From the NCBI GenBank assembly GCA_918026815.1, contig CAKJVC010000092.1, forward strand, positions 496,001-560,000: a stretch of DNA of 64,000 nucleotides, written 5' to 3'. The notes under the pieces were generated by a model that saw only the letters and a program-made list of their open reading frames with translations, was not told the origin of the DNA and did not search any database. The stretch is from Chalara sp. BL73 (lineage: Eukaryota > Ascomycota > Leotiomycetes > Helotiales). Made by a program: the position numbers and the translations under genes. Below, piece after piece: positions 30,823-43,003 of the stretch (within the stretch, counting starts at the first letter, position 1; every line of letters begins with the position of its first letter).

Positions 30823-31756
30823 ATGGCAGCTTCATTACCTAGAGTTGCCCGCTCTGGCTTTTCAGAATGCTCTTCGGTACATTTCTCGATGCTGGTGAGA
30901 TCAAGAGTAGCTGGTGCAACTCGGAGTTCGCCATGCCTCTCCAAATCTTTTTCTGTAGCAACTCGTCTTGCCGCCACTGAAGCTTCAACGACAGCGACGC
31001 CAGCAAAGGCAGCGCCTACTCCCTATGTGCGAAAGCCTGCCGTAGCTAAGGTGGCCCCAGTTCCTGCGAAGCCCGTCTCTAAATCGTCCTCAATCGATGA
31101 TCAATCCCCAATCCAGGATATGACCGATGGTTTGGCAGACGAGCCACTGATGCTCGACGAAGGGAGTCGGCAGGTCGATTGGACACGATCTTTCCACGGA
31201 TTATCCTCACAACCGTTCTCAAAAGAGGCAGCAGATATATTGATGGCATCAATACCCTTTGATGATGTGGAGGTCAAGCCAGATGGGATCATTTATTTGC
31301 CAGAGATAAAGTATAGGAGAATACTGAATAGGGCATTTGGCCCCGGCGCTTGGGGATTAGCACCTCGAGGGGAGACTATTGTCACCCAGAAAAGTATTAC
31401 AAGGGAGTATGCACTCGTTGCTCATGGCCGGTATGCGCTATCTACATGCTAGAAGAGGCAAATGCTAACAGAAGCCTAGATTAGTATCAGTTGCGAGAGG
31501 CGAGCAAGATTACTTTTCCCCAGAAGGAATCCCAACTGCGACCGAAGGCTGTAAATCCAACGCCCTAATGCGATGCTGCAAAGATCTTGGAGTTGCGAGC
31601 GAACTATGGGATCCGCGTTACATTCGAAAGTTCATGAAAGAATACGCGAAACAGATCTGGGTCGAGCATATACTAACCAAAAAGAAGAAGCAAATTTGGC
31701 TAAGAAAGGACGACGAGGTTCGTTATCCTTTCAAGGAGACCAAGTTCGGAGCCTAG
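30823..31756 (+). CDS. mgm101: Mitochondrial genome maintenance protein Mgm101
   Basis: Exons 30823-31430 and 31480-31756 give 294 aa. Residues 1-60 are basic and Ser/Ala-rich ([20 protein letters not shown]), a matrix targeting sequence. An Ala/Pro-rich linker follows. The core starts at [20 protein letters not shown], then [33 protein letters not shown] and, in exon 2, [36 protein letters not shown]. These are diagnostic for Mgm101. The protein is a single-strand annealing, Rad52-like recombination protein needed for mitochondrial DNA repair. The start at 30823 is the only ATG that gives a basic leader; an upstream in-frame extension exists but looks untranslated. Confidence 0.95.
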
Positions 31757-32604
31757 ATTTTGATGGATGCGGAGTACATATTGGATGGTCAGCGTGACCA
31801 ATTGTATTATAGACAGCTGGAGTTGGTTTGGGCAGCAGCGATACATTATACTCTATGAAGACAGAGACACATCTCTACAACTTTGAACAGGTATCCGACA
31901 CCAGACGCGGGCCAATACATGATGAATTCTAGACAGACTAACAAACCGTGGTTACAAAGGCTTAACACCACCTCCACCTCCCTATTGGAATAGCTTTTGG
32001 TATTTTATCTCCAATCCAAGTACCAATACATGGAGAAAGGTGAATCAAACGAATGATATAGTCTTCTACTAGAATAAGCCACCTGAACCTGCGGCTCCTG
32101 AATGCTTATTTGGCAGTATGTGATTGAGGCTCAATTGAAATCGATCGTGAAACTTCGCGTAACACGGACCGATTTCATCATCGAGGATGAAGTTGATCGC
32201 TCGCTAATTTGAGGGAAAATCCTGGAGGCCGTGAGGATGGGGCGAATGGTTAGTTTAATCCTCTCCATCTACTGAGGTGTTTACAGCCTGAAGGAATTGT
32301 TCCTTGACTCTGTTCGCCTCATTGGTCGTCTGGCCGGGGAGGATGATTAACACCGCCTCAGCCTCAACTCCAACAACACTATCACCAACAATCCAGCCAT
32401 CCAACAAATCCTCAAAATCCTGAGTGTCCTCTCTGTGTAAAGTAAAATGTCGACTGCATGATGATTGATATAAGTAAGCAGCATCTCCCTTCCCCCTCGA
32501 AATCTATCACTTAACTACGTCTCCGTTATCTACCACGTACTGCTGCAGCAGCTTTCCTACTTTCCTATTGTTCTTTTCGGGTCCGTGCTTCTAAGCTTTT
32601 CATC
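31757..32604. other. Intergenic region
   Basis: About 850 nt between two rightward genes. No gene or repeat is supported. Confidence 0.6.
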
Positions 32605-33740
32605 ATGTCGGGACCGAAAGTTCAAGGTCTACCTGGCATTGCCGCCAATATTACCTTTCTTTCGGATTGTACGCCGAAACTATGCGACATGAAATATGCG
32701 ACAATGGACTATCGTCCAAATCTCATTGCTAATGAGATTTATCTCGCTTTCTTTGCCCTTTTCCTTGTGATCCAAGTAATCATGGTTTGTCCTTTCAGGA
32801 CGTGGAGTTATACAGCCATGATGTTTTTGGGTCTGGCGTTAGAATGTATAGGTTACTGGGGACGTATAGCCATGTACTTCAACATCTTCATGTCTACTCC
32901 GTTTTTGATGTAAGTCAACCGCTACCAAATGAATTCGAACCATTGTTAACACAAGTAGCAACATTATCGGCTTAACTATCGCCCCTGTCTTCTATACAGC
33001 CGCCATGTACCTTACGCTTGCCCGAATCATCAGGCATTACGGAACTCACAACTCTCTCCTGTCACCTAGAACCTACACTCTTGTCTTCCTTACCGCTGAT
33101 ATCGTCTCCCTTGTTCTCCAATCTGTCGGTGGTGGTATGGCTAATAATGCATCGTCCAAGAAGGAATCTTGGGGAGGTGTCCGCGTCATGATCATTGGTC
33201 TCGCATTCCAAGTTTTCAGCATGTCCATTTTTGTCATCGTCTGTGCCATATTCTTCCTGAACGTACGCAAAGACCGAGTCCGCCAAAAGGCTACTAACTG
33301 GGCAGCTGGTAAAGTTGACCCTCCTCAACAACACGTTAAGGGATACAAGACCTTCGTCGTTAGTACGTATTTCCTATTTCATCTGCTCTGCTACCGTCAG
33401 CTAATGAATCATAGTGTTTGCTATCGCTTTTTTCTTCATCCTGGTCCGCTCTTGCTTCCGTGTCGCAGAACTGTCTCACGGCTTCGAAGGCAAGCTTGCC
33501 AACGAGGAAGTCCCATTCATGATTCTCGAGGGTGGCATGATGATTCTCACCACCATCCTCATGACTATCTGGCATCCTGGACGCTACATGAAAGCCGAGT
33601 GGAAGAAGGCAAAGGCGGTCCCTGAGGAGCGCAAGTTCTCTATTGGCAGCGGAAGCTCCACCAACGGTAACGGCTACTATCCTAATGGACGACCAGGAAT
33701 GGCTGCTGCCAACCCTACTCAGAGCCAATGGCCTAGGTAA
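32605..33740 (+). CDS. RTA1-like seven-helix membrane protein
   Basis: Exons 32605-32909, 32959-33362 and 33415-33740 give 344 aa. Seven membrane helices can be placed: about 40-60 (IYLAFFALFLVIQVIM), 68-88, 103-125 (NIIGLTIAPVFYTAAMYL), 142-162, 180-202 (IGLAFQVFSMSIFVIVCAIFF), 240-258 (MFAIAFFFILVRSCFRV) and 274-295 (LEGGMMILTTILMTIWHPG). The patterns APVFYTAAMYLTLARII, DIVSLVLQSVGGG, and RSCFRVAELS and HPGRYM are the RTA1 family signature. Members such as yeast Rta1 and Rsb1 sit in the plasma membrane and are linked to resistance to 7-aminocholesterol and to export of long-chain bases. The exact role of this member is not known. The tail is Gly/Asn/Pro-rich and cytosolic. Confidence 0.9.
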
Positions 33741-35069
33741 GCTTGTTCACCTTTTAAGTTCTCTTATTTTTCATGTATAGAAGCTGGGGGCTCGAGAGTC
33801 ATCCTAATAGCCGAGAAAACTGGCTTATTTTGCCATCTTCCGAGCTCTCCCAACTCCTGCCTGCAGCAAAAACCACGAAAACACGCGCTAATTCTCCAAG
33901 CAGTCATGGCCCAATGCACCAAGTGCCACTGCAGTAAATGCTAGCTGCATAACTGTACACCAAGAACATGCAGGTCAAGAAGAAAGAGAAGGGGATGATG
34001 AAGTTGGTGGTGGTTGTGTATATGCAAGTAGATCAGGCATTGGCGATGGGTACCGAGATTGATATTTAACGAGCGAGGCGTTTGGGCCAGGGATGAAAAG
34101 GATGGTGCACCGGTGCAATTCGGCGTACAAGACCGGGGAGGCGCATCTTTTGGTATTGAAACCAAACTACATTTTATCATGATATTTTTTCCCCTTTTAG
34201 TCAAACTAACAAAAACCTCAAATTACTCATGCTTCCTTTCTCTCACGGCCATTGCTCATCTCATGTATTCCGACGCCGACTTTGGTTAGCGCGTGGCCGT
34301 ATTTGTGGTACAGATTGGTCCCTTTTTTCGTTTGATTCTCTATACCATTTTGGTATTGAGAATTTAGCCGTTCGTCATGAGAGCCATGGCCACTCCGTTA
34401 GTCGCCTTAATTAATCAAAACTTTAAATTCCTTCCAAATAGGAAACCGCTGTATAGCGCGATGCATTTGCTGTTATGATATTTCTGTGTCGTCGGCATAC
34501 TTTCTGTAATCAAAGATACTCTATGACTTGGCAGGTAGCTGCACAATCCAGAAATGTTGAAACCTCGGAGCAATAATCCGTACAGTCAAGGCTGCATGTC
34601 TATATTGCATGTTGTATATTGATGGTAGATCTGCGGAGTGAATTATGGGTAGCGAAAACCCAGCCAACCTTTTCTGTAACCATGGCAAACGCTACCTACC
34701 AAATCTGGAAGTCCGCAACTACGGTCCAAAGAAGCAAAGGGTTTAATTACCTGTACCAATTTTATTTGGAACCGGACTGATTATTGTTTGGAGTTGCACT
34801 TTGACTTTTTCCGTAGCACAACGAGTATTATATCAGAATCGAACTGCCTATGGTTTGTATTTTGGATCGTAGCATTAGCCGTTAGTCTCTTTAGCTCTGA
34901 CGTTTAATATAATGTAGAGGAGTTGGAAGCACTTAAGTGCTTCGCTTCTTGATATAAACTGAGGATATTGGAAAATACATCCTCTAGACTGATACTTTCT
35001 AAACCTACATGCAGCCGGTATAAATTAAAAACCTTCTTGATATACATGCTTGATACTTGCCACGTCCAA
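33741..35069. other. Intergenic region
   Basis: About 1.3 kb without a supported gene. Short open frames at 33941-34414 on both strands have no motif. The sequence is moderately AT-rich. Confidence 0.55.
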
Positions 35070-35617
35070 ATGCCTTCTAAAGCGCGTCCTCTTACTGCTG
35101 TCAACTTGGCACTCTCCATTCTATTAGTCGCATATGGCATTACGGCCACCACTTTGGTGAGTAGAGGTGCCCACAACCTTGACAAGTGCTTCCACTATGA
35201 AGGAGGTGAGCCAGCCTTCAAAGCCTCCTAATGTGGTGGTATTGGCGATCAAAGTTACCTACTGGCCACAAGATCCATCAGGTTGATATGAACATTCGTC
35301 TTCTTCCCCAGAACCGTGAACGAGAGCCCTCTTGCGCAGCCTTCGCGGCCGGAATCATCACCATAGTCGCAAGTGCTTCAAAATCCCTCGATGGCCTTCC
35401 TCTTGAACCAATTTATGCTCTAATCTTTCGAATAATTGCTGCCATAGTAGCCTTCGGTTCTTTTCTCGCGTTCTTGGTCGCGGTGGCCTTTTGCAATGCG
35501 AAAGAAATGGCAGCGACAATTGGATGTTCTCAGAAGAATACACATACGGGAATAGCAAGTCTCAAAGAGAGCACTTTACCATCGAGGGATGGACTTATTA
35601 GATGCAGCATATCTTGA
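35070..35617 (+). CDS. Small membrane protein of unknown function
   Basis: Exon 1 (35070-35156) reads MPSKARPLTAVNLALSILL and one membrane segment (about residues 10-28). A GTGAGT donor at 35157 and an acceptor at 35254 (branch CTAAT) give a 98-nt intron and join in phase to exon 2 (35255-35617). Exon 2 carries two further helices, at about residues 54-70 (AAFAAGIITIVASASKSL) and 83-108 (IFRIIAAIVAFGSFLAFLVA). The total is 149 aa. The frame of exon 1 stays open through the intron for 24 codons (HNLDKCFHYEGG), so an alternative, unspliced or differently spliced form is possible. The family is unknown to me. Confidence 0.5.
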
Positions 35618-36423
35618 AAGCGACAAACGGCCTGCGCTTCGGTAGCGTTTGTGAAAATATGGTATGTTATATGTATATGAAGTAGAAGTGGGACACATAA
35701 TAAGGCCCTGAATTTGATAGAGAATTTCGCACTATATGTTAATCCCATTAGTGGTGCTGAGTGCATTTCTGCTTCTTGTAAGCCTCCTTACTTTAAAATA
35801 ACCATTGGAGAAAAACAAGAGCCAGAGCACTGAGATAACTGGGATGGAACAGGCTCAATTCCGAAGTTATGTTCTTAGTAGGCATTGATATCTGGCTTGG
35901 AGGGTTTTGGTAGTTGTGGTACGAGGATTTGTCATGGGACAGAATGGACCAATTGAAGATGCATCTACATGTCGCGTATGGTTACTTTATGTCTTACCTA
36001 AGATCCTGAGCATACGTAAGTCTCTATCTATTGTGCTCTTTAAATATTTCGACTAGGCGCTCAAGAGACATGGAACTTATAGGACAAATGAGCTCTCTGG
36101 ACTCCAGTTCTCACCTTGCAAATCCGGAATTGTTCTATGTCAAAGATTCAATCAGAATAAACGATTTTCGATGGCCCTTGGAAAGCAGGCTGAGATCTAC
36201 ACCTTACATGAGTCCATGGGGACAAAAATTGAAGCTGAATATTTGAACATCCATGTTCAACTAATATCTGATAACCTGAAGAAGATGGAGGATACTCTAT
36301 TTTTGCCACACGTAAATTGATATGCAGGTGCATCTGGATCCGACAGCTTTTAACACAGCCAGAAATAACTATGGCTTCTTTCAGGAGCTACCTACAAAAC
36401 AAAACTCCCCATCAACATGCAAG
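35618..36423. other. Intergenic region
   Basis: About 800 nt between the 3' ends of two convergent genes. No gene is supported. Confidence 0.55.
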
Positions 36424-37047
36424 TCAATCTGTGTTTAACGTAAAACTCTCAGTCATCACTCGTCTCCAGCCATCGTTATTCTCAATCTTCAAGATCAAAA
36501 ATATTTTATCTTCAGCCTCTTTCCCATCTACCAACCCTGAAATATGACCCTTGACCGTCACTTGGTCAGCTTCAGCTCGAGTGACTGCAGGAACCATGAC
36601 TAACGACTGATCCACAAGCTTTCTGCATGTCAATCTTGCGCGAAAAGCGACAACGAAATCATAGAAAGGCTTGTTAGCCAGTTCAGACCTTTAAATCTCA
36701 GTCTTTGTACTGACGGCGGTCAGGAAATGAACATACATATCTGTTGGTGTAGATATCCAAGCTTCGGCATATATGCGCTCAAACTCATCATTGTTGTCTT
36801 GAATGAAAACTCCCTGGAAGATATTGGATATATATGCGTCCAGCGAGTTTGTAGAAGTAGTAGATTGGCGGGATGGTATGGTTATGGCGGGCGGCTCCAC
36901 GTCTTGAGGCTCTAAGAATGAGGAACCGCCGACAGTGTCGCCGGGATGGCCATTCGATGACTTCTTGTTGATGTATCTCTCTTTATCTTTGAGTCCTTCG
37001 ATGAGAGGGCTCAGCGACTTCCGATATTGATCCATTTCATTCGACAT
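36424..37047 (-). CDS. Small protein of unknown function, about 173 aa
   Basis: Exon 1 (36737-37047) and exon 2 (36424-36634) are joined by a 102-nt intron (GTATGT donor, CTAAC branch, GCAAG acceptor). It begins MSNEMDQYRKSLSPLIEGL. A Ser/Thr/Pro-rich middle is followed by DAYISNIFQGVFIQDNNDEF and a C-terminal beta-rich part (ADQVTVKGHISGLVDGK, IFLILKIENNDGWRRVMTES). The end has the look of an NTF2-like or polyketide-cyclase-like fold, but I cannot confirm this. A second acceptor 34 nt upstream would add FVVAFRARL with a weaker donor (GTTCAT). Either form is possible. There is no signal peptide. Confidence 0.55.
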
Positions 37048-37842
37048 ATCGGCATGCAGTGAAGATTGTTTCTCATATTGAGCACAAGAAGTTTACGTAT
37101 CTTTTAAAGCCGCCTTTTCTCGATATACCATATATAAATTCCCATATATTGGTTGCCAAGAACGATAACGTCAGATGGACATCACTAATGGTCTGAGAGG
37201 ACGCTTTGCAACAGGCCCATACCTCTCTTTATGGTTTTCTATACCAATATTTGTAGCTGCCTTGCACCAAACGTGGTGACACGATCTCACCGCTTTGGTA
37301 TTCAGATCAGCCCAATATATCTGTTAAACTTGCGTATTGCGATCACAAAATGTGGCTACACAGAACTGCACGTAAATGATTAATCAAAGGGTGCGTACAT
37401 GATGCTTACTTTGGGGGCAATATCATCCGAAATAGAGTTCTGACGCTGATTAGGGCAGAGGTACGACAATATATGGTGCTCAGCTTGGGGTAACAGATAT
37501 GAGATAGTCCAGTTGAACGAAGTGCCCGATGTTACGTTTTGAGGAATTATCCAATATTACCAAATGGAGATGTGCATGTGGCTGACTTCGGACTCTTTGC
37601 AACTTGCACGGGTTTCTGAGTGAGTTTAGTAGACGAACTTGCCTGTGAGGTTCATAGGATCGTACATCAATGAGGCTGAGTTGAAATAAAGACTGAAAAT
37701 GAAATCAGAAGCCACCTATTGCTGAATTGCATATGTGCTCACAGACATCAAGGTTCCAGAAACATTAATAAACAGCAACACAACATCACAGGAAGAGAGG
37801 CCACTTTATAATATTGACTGATTAATTCAAGTACTGGGTATC
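37048..37842. other. Intergenic region
   Basis: About 800 nt. A TATATAAA-like stretch near 37131 (reverse strand TTTATATATG) may serve the 36424-37047 gene. Nothing else was recognised. Confidence 0.5.
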
Positions 37843-38795
37843 TTAACGAGTGGAAATAAACTTCTTCGAGTCGTCCTCTTGCTCACTAAAAGTTTGAGGA
37901 AACGCTGCAATGCCAGCCATAATTCCGCAAGCCATGAACGCAATGGAAATAAACACCCAAATCACCCCCCAGCACTGCGAAGAGCCTCCATATCTCTGTG
38001 CGAACACGCTAGCGTCAGACTCGTTCACTTTTCGAAGGATAAGGTCGTCACACTGTAATATTAATCAGTTCTCTATCACTAAATGGGAGCCAAAAGTGAA
38101 ACTCACAATATCCCAAGCACTATAAAGCGCACTCATAACCCCCAAAAACAGCACCACAAAGCGTAAGGGCTCTGCATGTTTGATAAACCAACACGCGACC
38201 AGCAAGCCTACTGCCCCCAGCACCGTAACGATGGTCAACCAATCTCTTCGTGCCCACCATAAGGTCAACAGAAAACACACGCCAAGCACAATAGATGCGA
38301 TCTTGCTCGCCACAATATTGAAGCCGCAGAAGATGAGCAGGGCGCCTATCAAGCTCGAACCCAGATACCCGGCGGGTAGGGTGACGGCGGATATCCCTCC
38401 CTGCATGTGTGTTACCCCTCCTTCGCGCGGGTCGAGGGAAATGCTTTTAACGCGGCCGCCAGTGAGGCAGGCTGCGAGCGCATGGCCGAATTCGTGGAAG
38501 GCGATGGTCAACATCTGGGGTTTATTAGTGAGGAGGAGGGGTGATAGGAGGGAAGGGGAAGTACCTTGAACGGCCATAATGACCAGCGAACGTACGGCAG
38601 ATTCCATAGCAGCGCAATAACCACGACATATGCCGCGATCACGCCCAAAGTGACTTTCTGCGAATCGGTCGTCACCTTGAGACTCCTCCCCAACAGCACA
38701 TGCGTAGACAACCTTGCCAACTCTGGCCCTGATGCGACAAGTGCTCTTTTGCTTCCATGCAACAGCCCGCCTGGAATTGTGTACACGGGCGCCAT
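37843..38795 (-). CDS. Peptidase M50B-like (site-2-protease-type) membrane protein
   Basis: Exons 38565-38795, 38107-38514 and 37843-38052 give 282 aa with all phases at zero. Exon 2 opens with MLTIAFHEFGHALAACLTGG, the HExxH zinc-binding motif within a membrane segment. There are seven or so membrane segments: about 50-68 (VTLGVIAAYVVVIALLW), 78-95, 125-150 (LPAGYLGSSLIGALLIFCGF), 155-172, 178-195, 202-215 and 240-265 (WGVIWVFISIAFMACGIMAG). The conserved loop ISLDPREGGVTHMQGG follows the zinc helix. The M50B-like group is common in fungi, but its substrates are unknown. The second catalytic motif of full site-2 proteases (NPDG or LDG) is not visible. The ATG at 38795 fits because exon 1 ends with a hydrophobic segment right before the splice. 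Confidence 0.85.
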
Positions 38796-39665
38796 ATTAA
38801 ATTAAGAGGTTTTTTGTGTTGTAATGAGATGAACGAGAGACAGAAAGAGAGGAAATGTTGAAAGAGAGTTTGAGACCTACCTGAACATGTTTGCGCTGGC
38901 ACGCGTACTTGTATTCGAGAAGTTTCAAGCTTCATCATCGCCCCTATTTTTGGCAGCCACGGGTCGAAATGCGCCACAGCTGATGAATTCGCCCCACCTA
39001 GCGCGTGAGGCTGACTTTCATGCTTGCTTTTTACTACATGTTATAGGCAAACAGTTTTACAAGCCATAACATGCACGATGCAGCCTTTTAGTCTACGTCC
39101 TAATATGCGAAAGATTATGCTATATCAACTTATCAACTGCCGCTGGGAGAACATTGAACTAAAGTCTTGTGAGTTTTCCTTCACAATTTGTGCCAAGCTC
39201 GCTTACGAATAGGGGCTGATGGCAGGAAACGGGACGGGAACTCGGCACGTTCTGGGAGAGACAGAGGAGATTCAAAAGAACAATAATTGGTAAACGATCG
39301 GGCTTCTCACAGAAGAACACTCTAGAGACATCTTGATGTTAATGTATGACAACTTTGTAGCATATGGAAAGAATATGAGGCTGTGACATCGAACAACCCC
39401 AGTGGGTTAATCGCAATTACCAAATATCACAGAGGGATCACAATGCAAAAAGCACAGTTGTCACTGTCTGTCAATAACTAGTTATATGATCCGTTCTGTT
39501 ATGGGTATCTTGATTTACACGACTTCTTTCCTGATGCATGTCTTCTCATCACCACAACCGCTATGCCTTATAAATCTGATACACCTTTAGTAGAGCACGA
39601 ACTCGTCTATCAAGCCATCATACCATAATACTCCAACAAAGAGTCAATATCCATATACCACTCTA
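38796..39665. other. Intergenic region
   Basis: About 870 nt. An upstream open frame on the reverse strand overlapping the M50B gene start is a shadow. Nothing else is supported. Confidence 0.5.
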
Positions 39666-41617
39666 CTAAGTCCTTTTGCTGTTGCTGGTAGAAGTCGAAG
39701 TTGAGGCACCTTTGCGACGGCCGAAAGCCATGCTAGTTCGCTTCCCGAGATCCTTGCTCTCCTCTTTGATAACTTTTCCCATACGACTAACCCATGTGCT
39801 CTTTGGGGTTTCCAGCTTGCCACCCTCGGGAAGTAGCTTCTCGTTTTTCTTACTACGAGCATATAATAATTGCCTGATGTCGATCATTAGATTTTCATAT
39901 ATCAAGTGTTACCGCAAGGTGAACTGTACATACCACTCCCACAGACTCTTCTTCGCATGAGACGTGATACAAAGCTCGTTCAAATCCTTGAAGACCTAAT
40001 GGAAATATTATCACTGATTTTATATACCTGCAGTTATAGCTACAGCCGTACTACAAAGCGAGGTGTGTTTGGAACGTACTCTGAGTACGCTGAGATCTCC
40101 GTTCGTGAGCATTTGCTCATACTCATCCGTGCTTTCAACATTTCGACTGGATCTAAACATCCTTCAGGTTGTTTCGCTTTCGTGGCCCTGGATTCCTACC
40201 TGTACGGCAAACTGATTCTCTTCAGGTTGAGCTGGAGTTCCTGGTCCTGGAATTTTGTCATCTTGCCCATAAATCGACCAGACCAGTACGCGTTGCTGTC
40301 TATAGGTACTCTTGAGATAGTATCCCATGGCACGGTGGCATAATTGGCAGCTTCAAAACCATCTGTAGATTGCACCTTCGTTGGTATTAGCGGGCATGAT
40401 TCTTCCTGATACACTTTTCTCGAGAATTGCAGTCTCGGAAACACCATGACCAAATACATACAGAAATAGAAGATTTTCGACCGGAGAGGCTGATCTTCGA
40501 GAGCGAGAAACTAGTGGTCAGGCCTTCCAGCATACCCATTGTCTTAGATTTCGTGAGAATAGTAGGTCTGACTTGAGCTGTGGGGGAGATCTGTCCACGA
40601 AGACGATGGATCTGAAGCGGAATATTCTGTGGGGTAAATTAGAGAAATGGTGGCGGTCTTCAGGTTGTTTTTAGATTCTGCATCCAGATGGCTAAAGACT
40701 TTACCTCCTTGCGAGTCAGTTGGCTCGGTAGAATTGGAGTAGTAACATGCCGACGCTGGGTGTGTGTAGGTGATGGCGATACAGGAGTTGGAATGCGGGT
40801 TTGCGGGATGAAAGCTTGTGGGCACGAAGTCCTCTGCACTCCTATATGTTGCGAGACAGGAGGAGCGTTGGAATCTAAACACATCATTATGGGTATTTGG
40901 CTGCTACAGTCTTTTTTCCCTAGAGCTAATTATTACTCACATGAGACGGCGCTGCCATGAGGTCTTCCATGGAAGTTGGTGGATGACTGACCAACGATAC
41001 GGCTAGAAATTTGGAGTGTCATGTCTTCAGACTCAACCACTGAGTCTCTGGATTCCGTTCGGCAAAGATATCCTAACAAAGACTGTTATTTTGAAAGAGA
41101 GCTCTAAGATATTGCCATCGGTCAGCAGTTTCTGACTTGCAAGGCGACTTACGGGAAGGTTGACTTAAATCATTGGTAGAAACTGAAGCAGCAATATATG
41201 ACTGAGCAGAAGTTGGCGAGCTATACAGGCCTAGAGCATAGCTACTACCATGAACTCCCGCTTCCAAAGGTGAGCTGTTATGAGCAGAAGGAAGCGAACC
41301 GCGACGGGACTTTGAAATCAAAGGTAGGACGAGGCGAGGTCGCGGATAGGCGCGAGATGGGTTGTAATTAGGAGTATATGATACTCCAGAACTCAATAAG
41401 CTCCCTGTGGATAAAGTATTTCTATACCGCGTCGTCTGGTTAGCAATACCTGGAGAGGCTGCCTTTTCTGGCGACGCCTATGATGGAAGGCGCATTAGCA
41501 CAGCCGACCGTTACAAGACAATGCCAGTAAAAAAAAAGAACGAACCTCTTTGATTACCTCGAAGGCACTGGCCATACTAGAAACTGAAAATCGCTTTTGG
41601 TGATGAAAAGTTGACAT
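39666..41617 (-). CDS. Ten-exon gene of unknown function, 462 aa
   Basis: Exons on the reverse strand: 41546-41617, 41153-41477, 40941-41072, 40705-40874, 40536-40626, 40462-40489, 40200-40418, 40080-40161, 39934-39995 and 39666-39873. All ten keep frame through GT-AG introns of 38-84 nt, except one of 137 nt, and close to 462 aa. The N-terminal 230 residues are Ser/Pro-rich and disordered (PRPRLVLPLISKSRRGS, TRIPTPVSPSPTHTQRR). After residue about 270 a more ordered part follows: VENLLFLKVYQEESCPLIPT, ANYATVPWDTISRVPIDSN, AYWSGRFMGKMTKFQDQ, DEYEQMLTNGDLSVLRVFKD, ITSHAKKSLWEWQLLYARS. The C terminus is basic (GKRTSMAFGRRKGAS). I do not recognise a family. Exon 6 is only 28 nt. Several introns are open in a neighbouring frame, so single ORF reading gives only fragments. 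Confidence 0.7.
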
Positions 41618-41917
41618 GGTGGGTATAGCGCGCAGAACAGAACGGTAATGGTGTTTGTAAAGTGAATCTTAGTGTATACTCTACTTCACTAGCCACGGTA
41701 TGAGCGACCGCCGCTCTATTCCTTATCGTTTTATCGTGATATGTGCATCATCCTCTACTGCCTTGTTCTGCATGTTTACTGGCATACAGGATCAGAAGAA
41801 TATAATTACAGGAAGACAAATAAACAAAGAATCATCCTCTATCGTACCACTTGCGCATTGGCATCTAAAACAATCCATTGGCCTCTAATCGCGGCCTGCT
41901 ATACATTTTATCAGCAA

Positions 41918-43003
41918 CTATAAGACCGAGAGAGCATGGTATTCATTTCCCTTACTTTCTCCATTCCAACCTTCAATTTGAAACTCGAACTTCATGTCGC
42001 CTTTGCCTCTTTCTATACTATTTCCATTTTCGTCCCACAAGGATCGTTCACGAAATGTTACATGACCTTCCCAATCTACCAGAATGATGGTTTGCCTCTG
42101 AGTACCATAGATGCCTGTCATGCCATTGCTAGTTGCAGGATCAGGACGCTCTCCCTCTTTCAGTTCGGCCTTACCCTTCCCACTTGCAGTCACAGTGCTG
42201 TTCGATATTGGCTTGGACGCGGCAATTTGTTCAGGTGTCAGGGTCTCCTCAGGCGGAGACGGTTGTCCGATTGAAGGAATAAATATGGACTTCCTTAGAT
42301 GGTAGATATAGGCCTCAAAGTCTTGGTCTTCTTGCTCTGGGAGGGTATCTGTGTCAAGGATACCATATAATTTCCCGACCAGCTCTTCTTCTCCCATATC
42401 TCCCTCCAAAGACTCTTGTACGGCTTCTAATAGTTTCTCTTTCCCCATCTCGACTTTTGGCCATGTAATGGGATCATCATAACATGTATTGCTCAATCCA
42501 TATACCTCCCCTCGCTGCTCTGCGATCCATGGCACGTCTTCGGCGCTTCCTGCTCGGTTCGATATGATAGCCATCGGCTCTAGTCCGCTTTTCAAATCTC
42601 TGCGCCTCCTCAGTTTCCCGCAGACTAGAGAGAATCCTCCAACTCCCTTTACTCCTTCGCCTCCCAACAGCCTATGCACAAATTCCTGGGTACTCTCGTC
42701 ATTATGACTCGTCAACCAAGCTGTTACCATTGCCCCTCTACTTCTCGTTCCTTGTATAGGATGCTCTACATCATTGGTATCCGTCTCTCGGTAGTTCGTT
42801 AAAACTGCGAATTTTCCGGTCCTGGTGATCCCCAACCATGTGCCTTGCTCTGCTCGTTGTAGATCTCGTGCTGAGAGGATTTGCTGGTGATGAGCGGACC
42901 ACCAATGTGGCCTGCTCGTAGGTCGAAGGATGAACTCATCACGGTTGTCAATAACGATGAGTGCGTAGGAGGGATGGGCTGTGGTAGCTAGGACAATACA
43001 CAT
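41918..43003 (-). CDS. TANGO2-family (NRDE) protein
   Basis: A single-exon gene of 361 aa. It starts MCIVLATTAHPSYALIVIDN RDE in family style (the NRDE motif DNRDEF is at residues 19-24). The Cys at position 2, after removal of Met, is in the place of the nucleophile of N-terminal nucleophile hydrolases; activity of the family is not established. Further family blocks are RPHWW, GTWLGITRTGKFAVLTNYRE, SRGAMVTAWL, GFSLVCGKL, ISNRAG, YGLSNTCYDDPITWPKVE and GTQRQTIILVDWEG near the end. An insert rich in Pro/Glu/Lys (residues about 255-295) is seen in fungal members. TANGO2 is linked to Golgi, mitochondrial and haem- or lipid-related functions in animals; the fungal role is open. No signal peptide is present. 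Confidence 0.92.
   Translation of the reverse strand: MCIVLATTAHPSYALIVIDNRDEFILRPTSRPHWWSAHHQQILSARDLQRAEQGTWLGITRTGKFAVLTNYRETDTNDVEHPIQGTRSRGAMVTAWLTSHNDESTQEFVHRLLGGEGVKGVGGFSLVCGKLRRRRDLKSGLEPMAIISNRAGSAEDVPWIAEQRGEVYGLSNTCYDDPITWPKVEMGKEKLLEAVQESLEGDMGEEELVGKLYGILDTDTLPEQEDQDFEAYIYHLRKSIFIPSIGQPSPPEETLTPEQIAASKPISNSTVTASGKGKAELKEGERPDPATSNGMTGIYGTQRQTIILVDWEGHVTFRERSLWDENGNSIERGKGDMKFEFQIEGWNGESKGNEYHALSVL

Noticed and set aside
40196..40459. Ultra-short introns of 12 and 13 nt (GTAGGAATCCAG, GTGCAATCTACAG) in the ten-exon gene
   Set aside because: They seemed to restore phase between ORF fragments, but normal introns of 38-46 nt restore the full frame with better sites. Introns of 12-13 nt are below what spliceosomes can handle.
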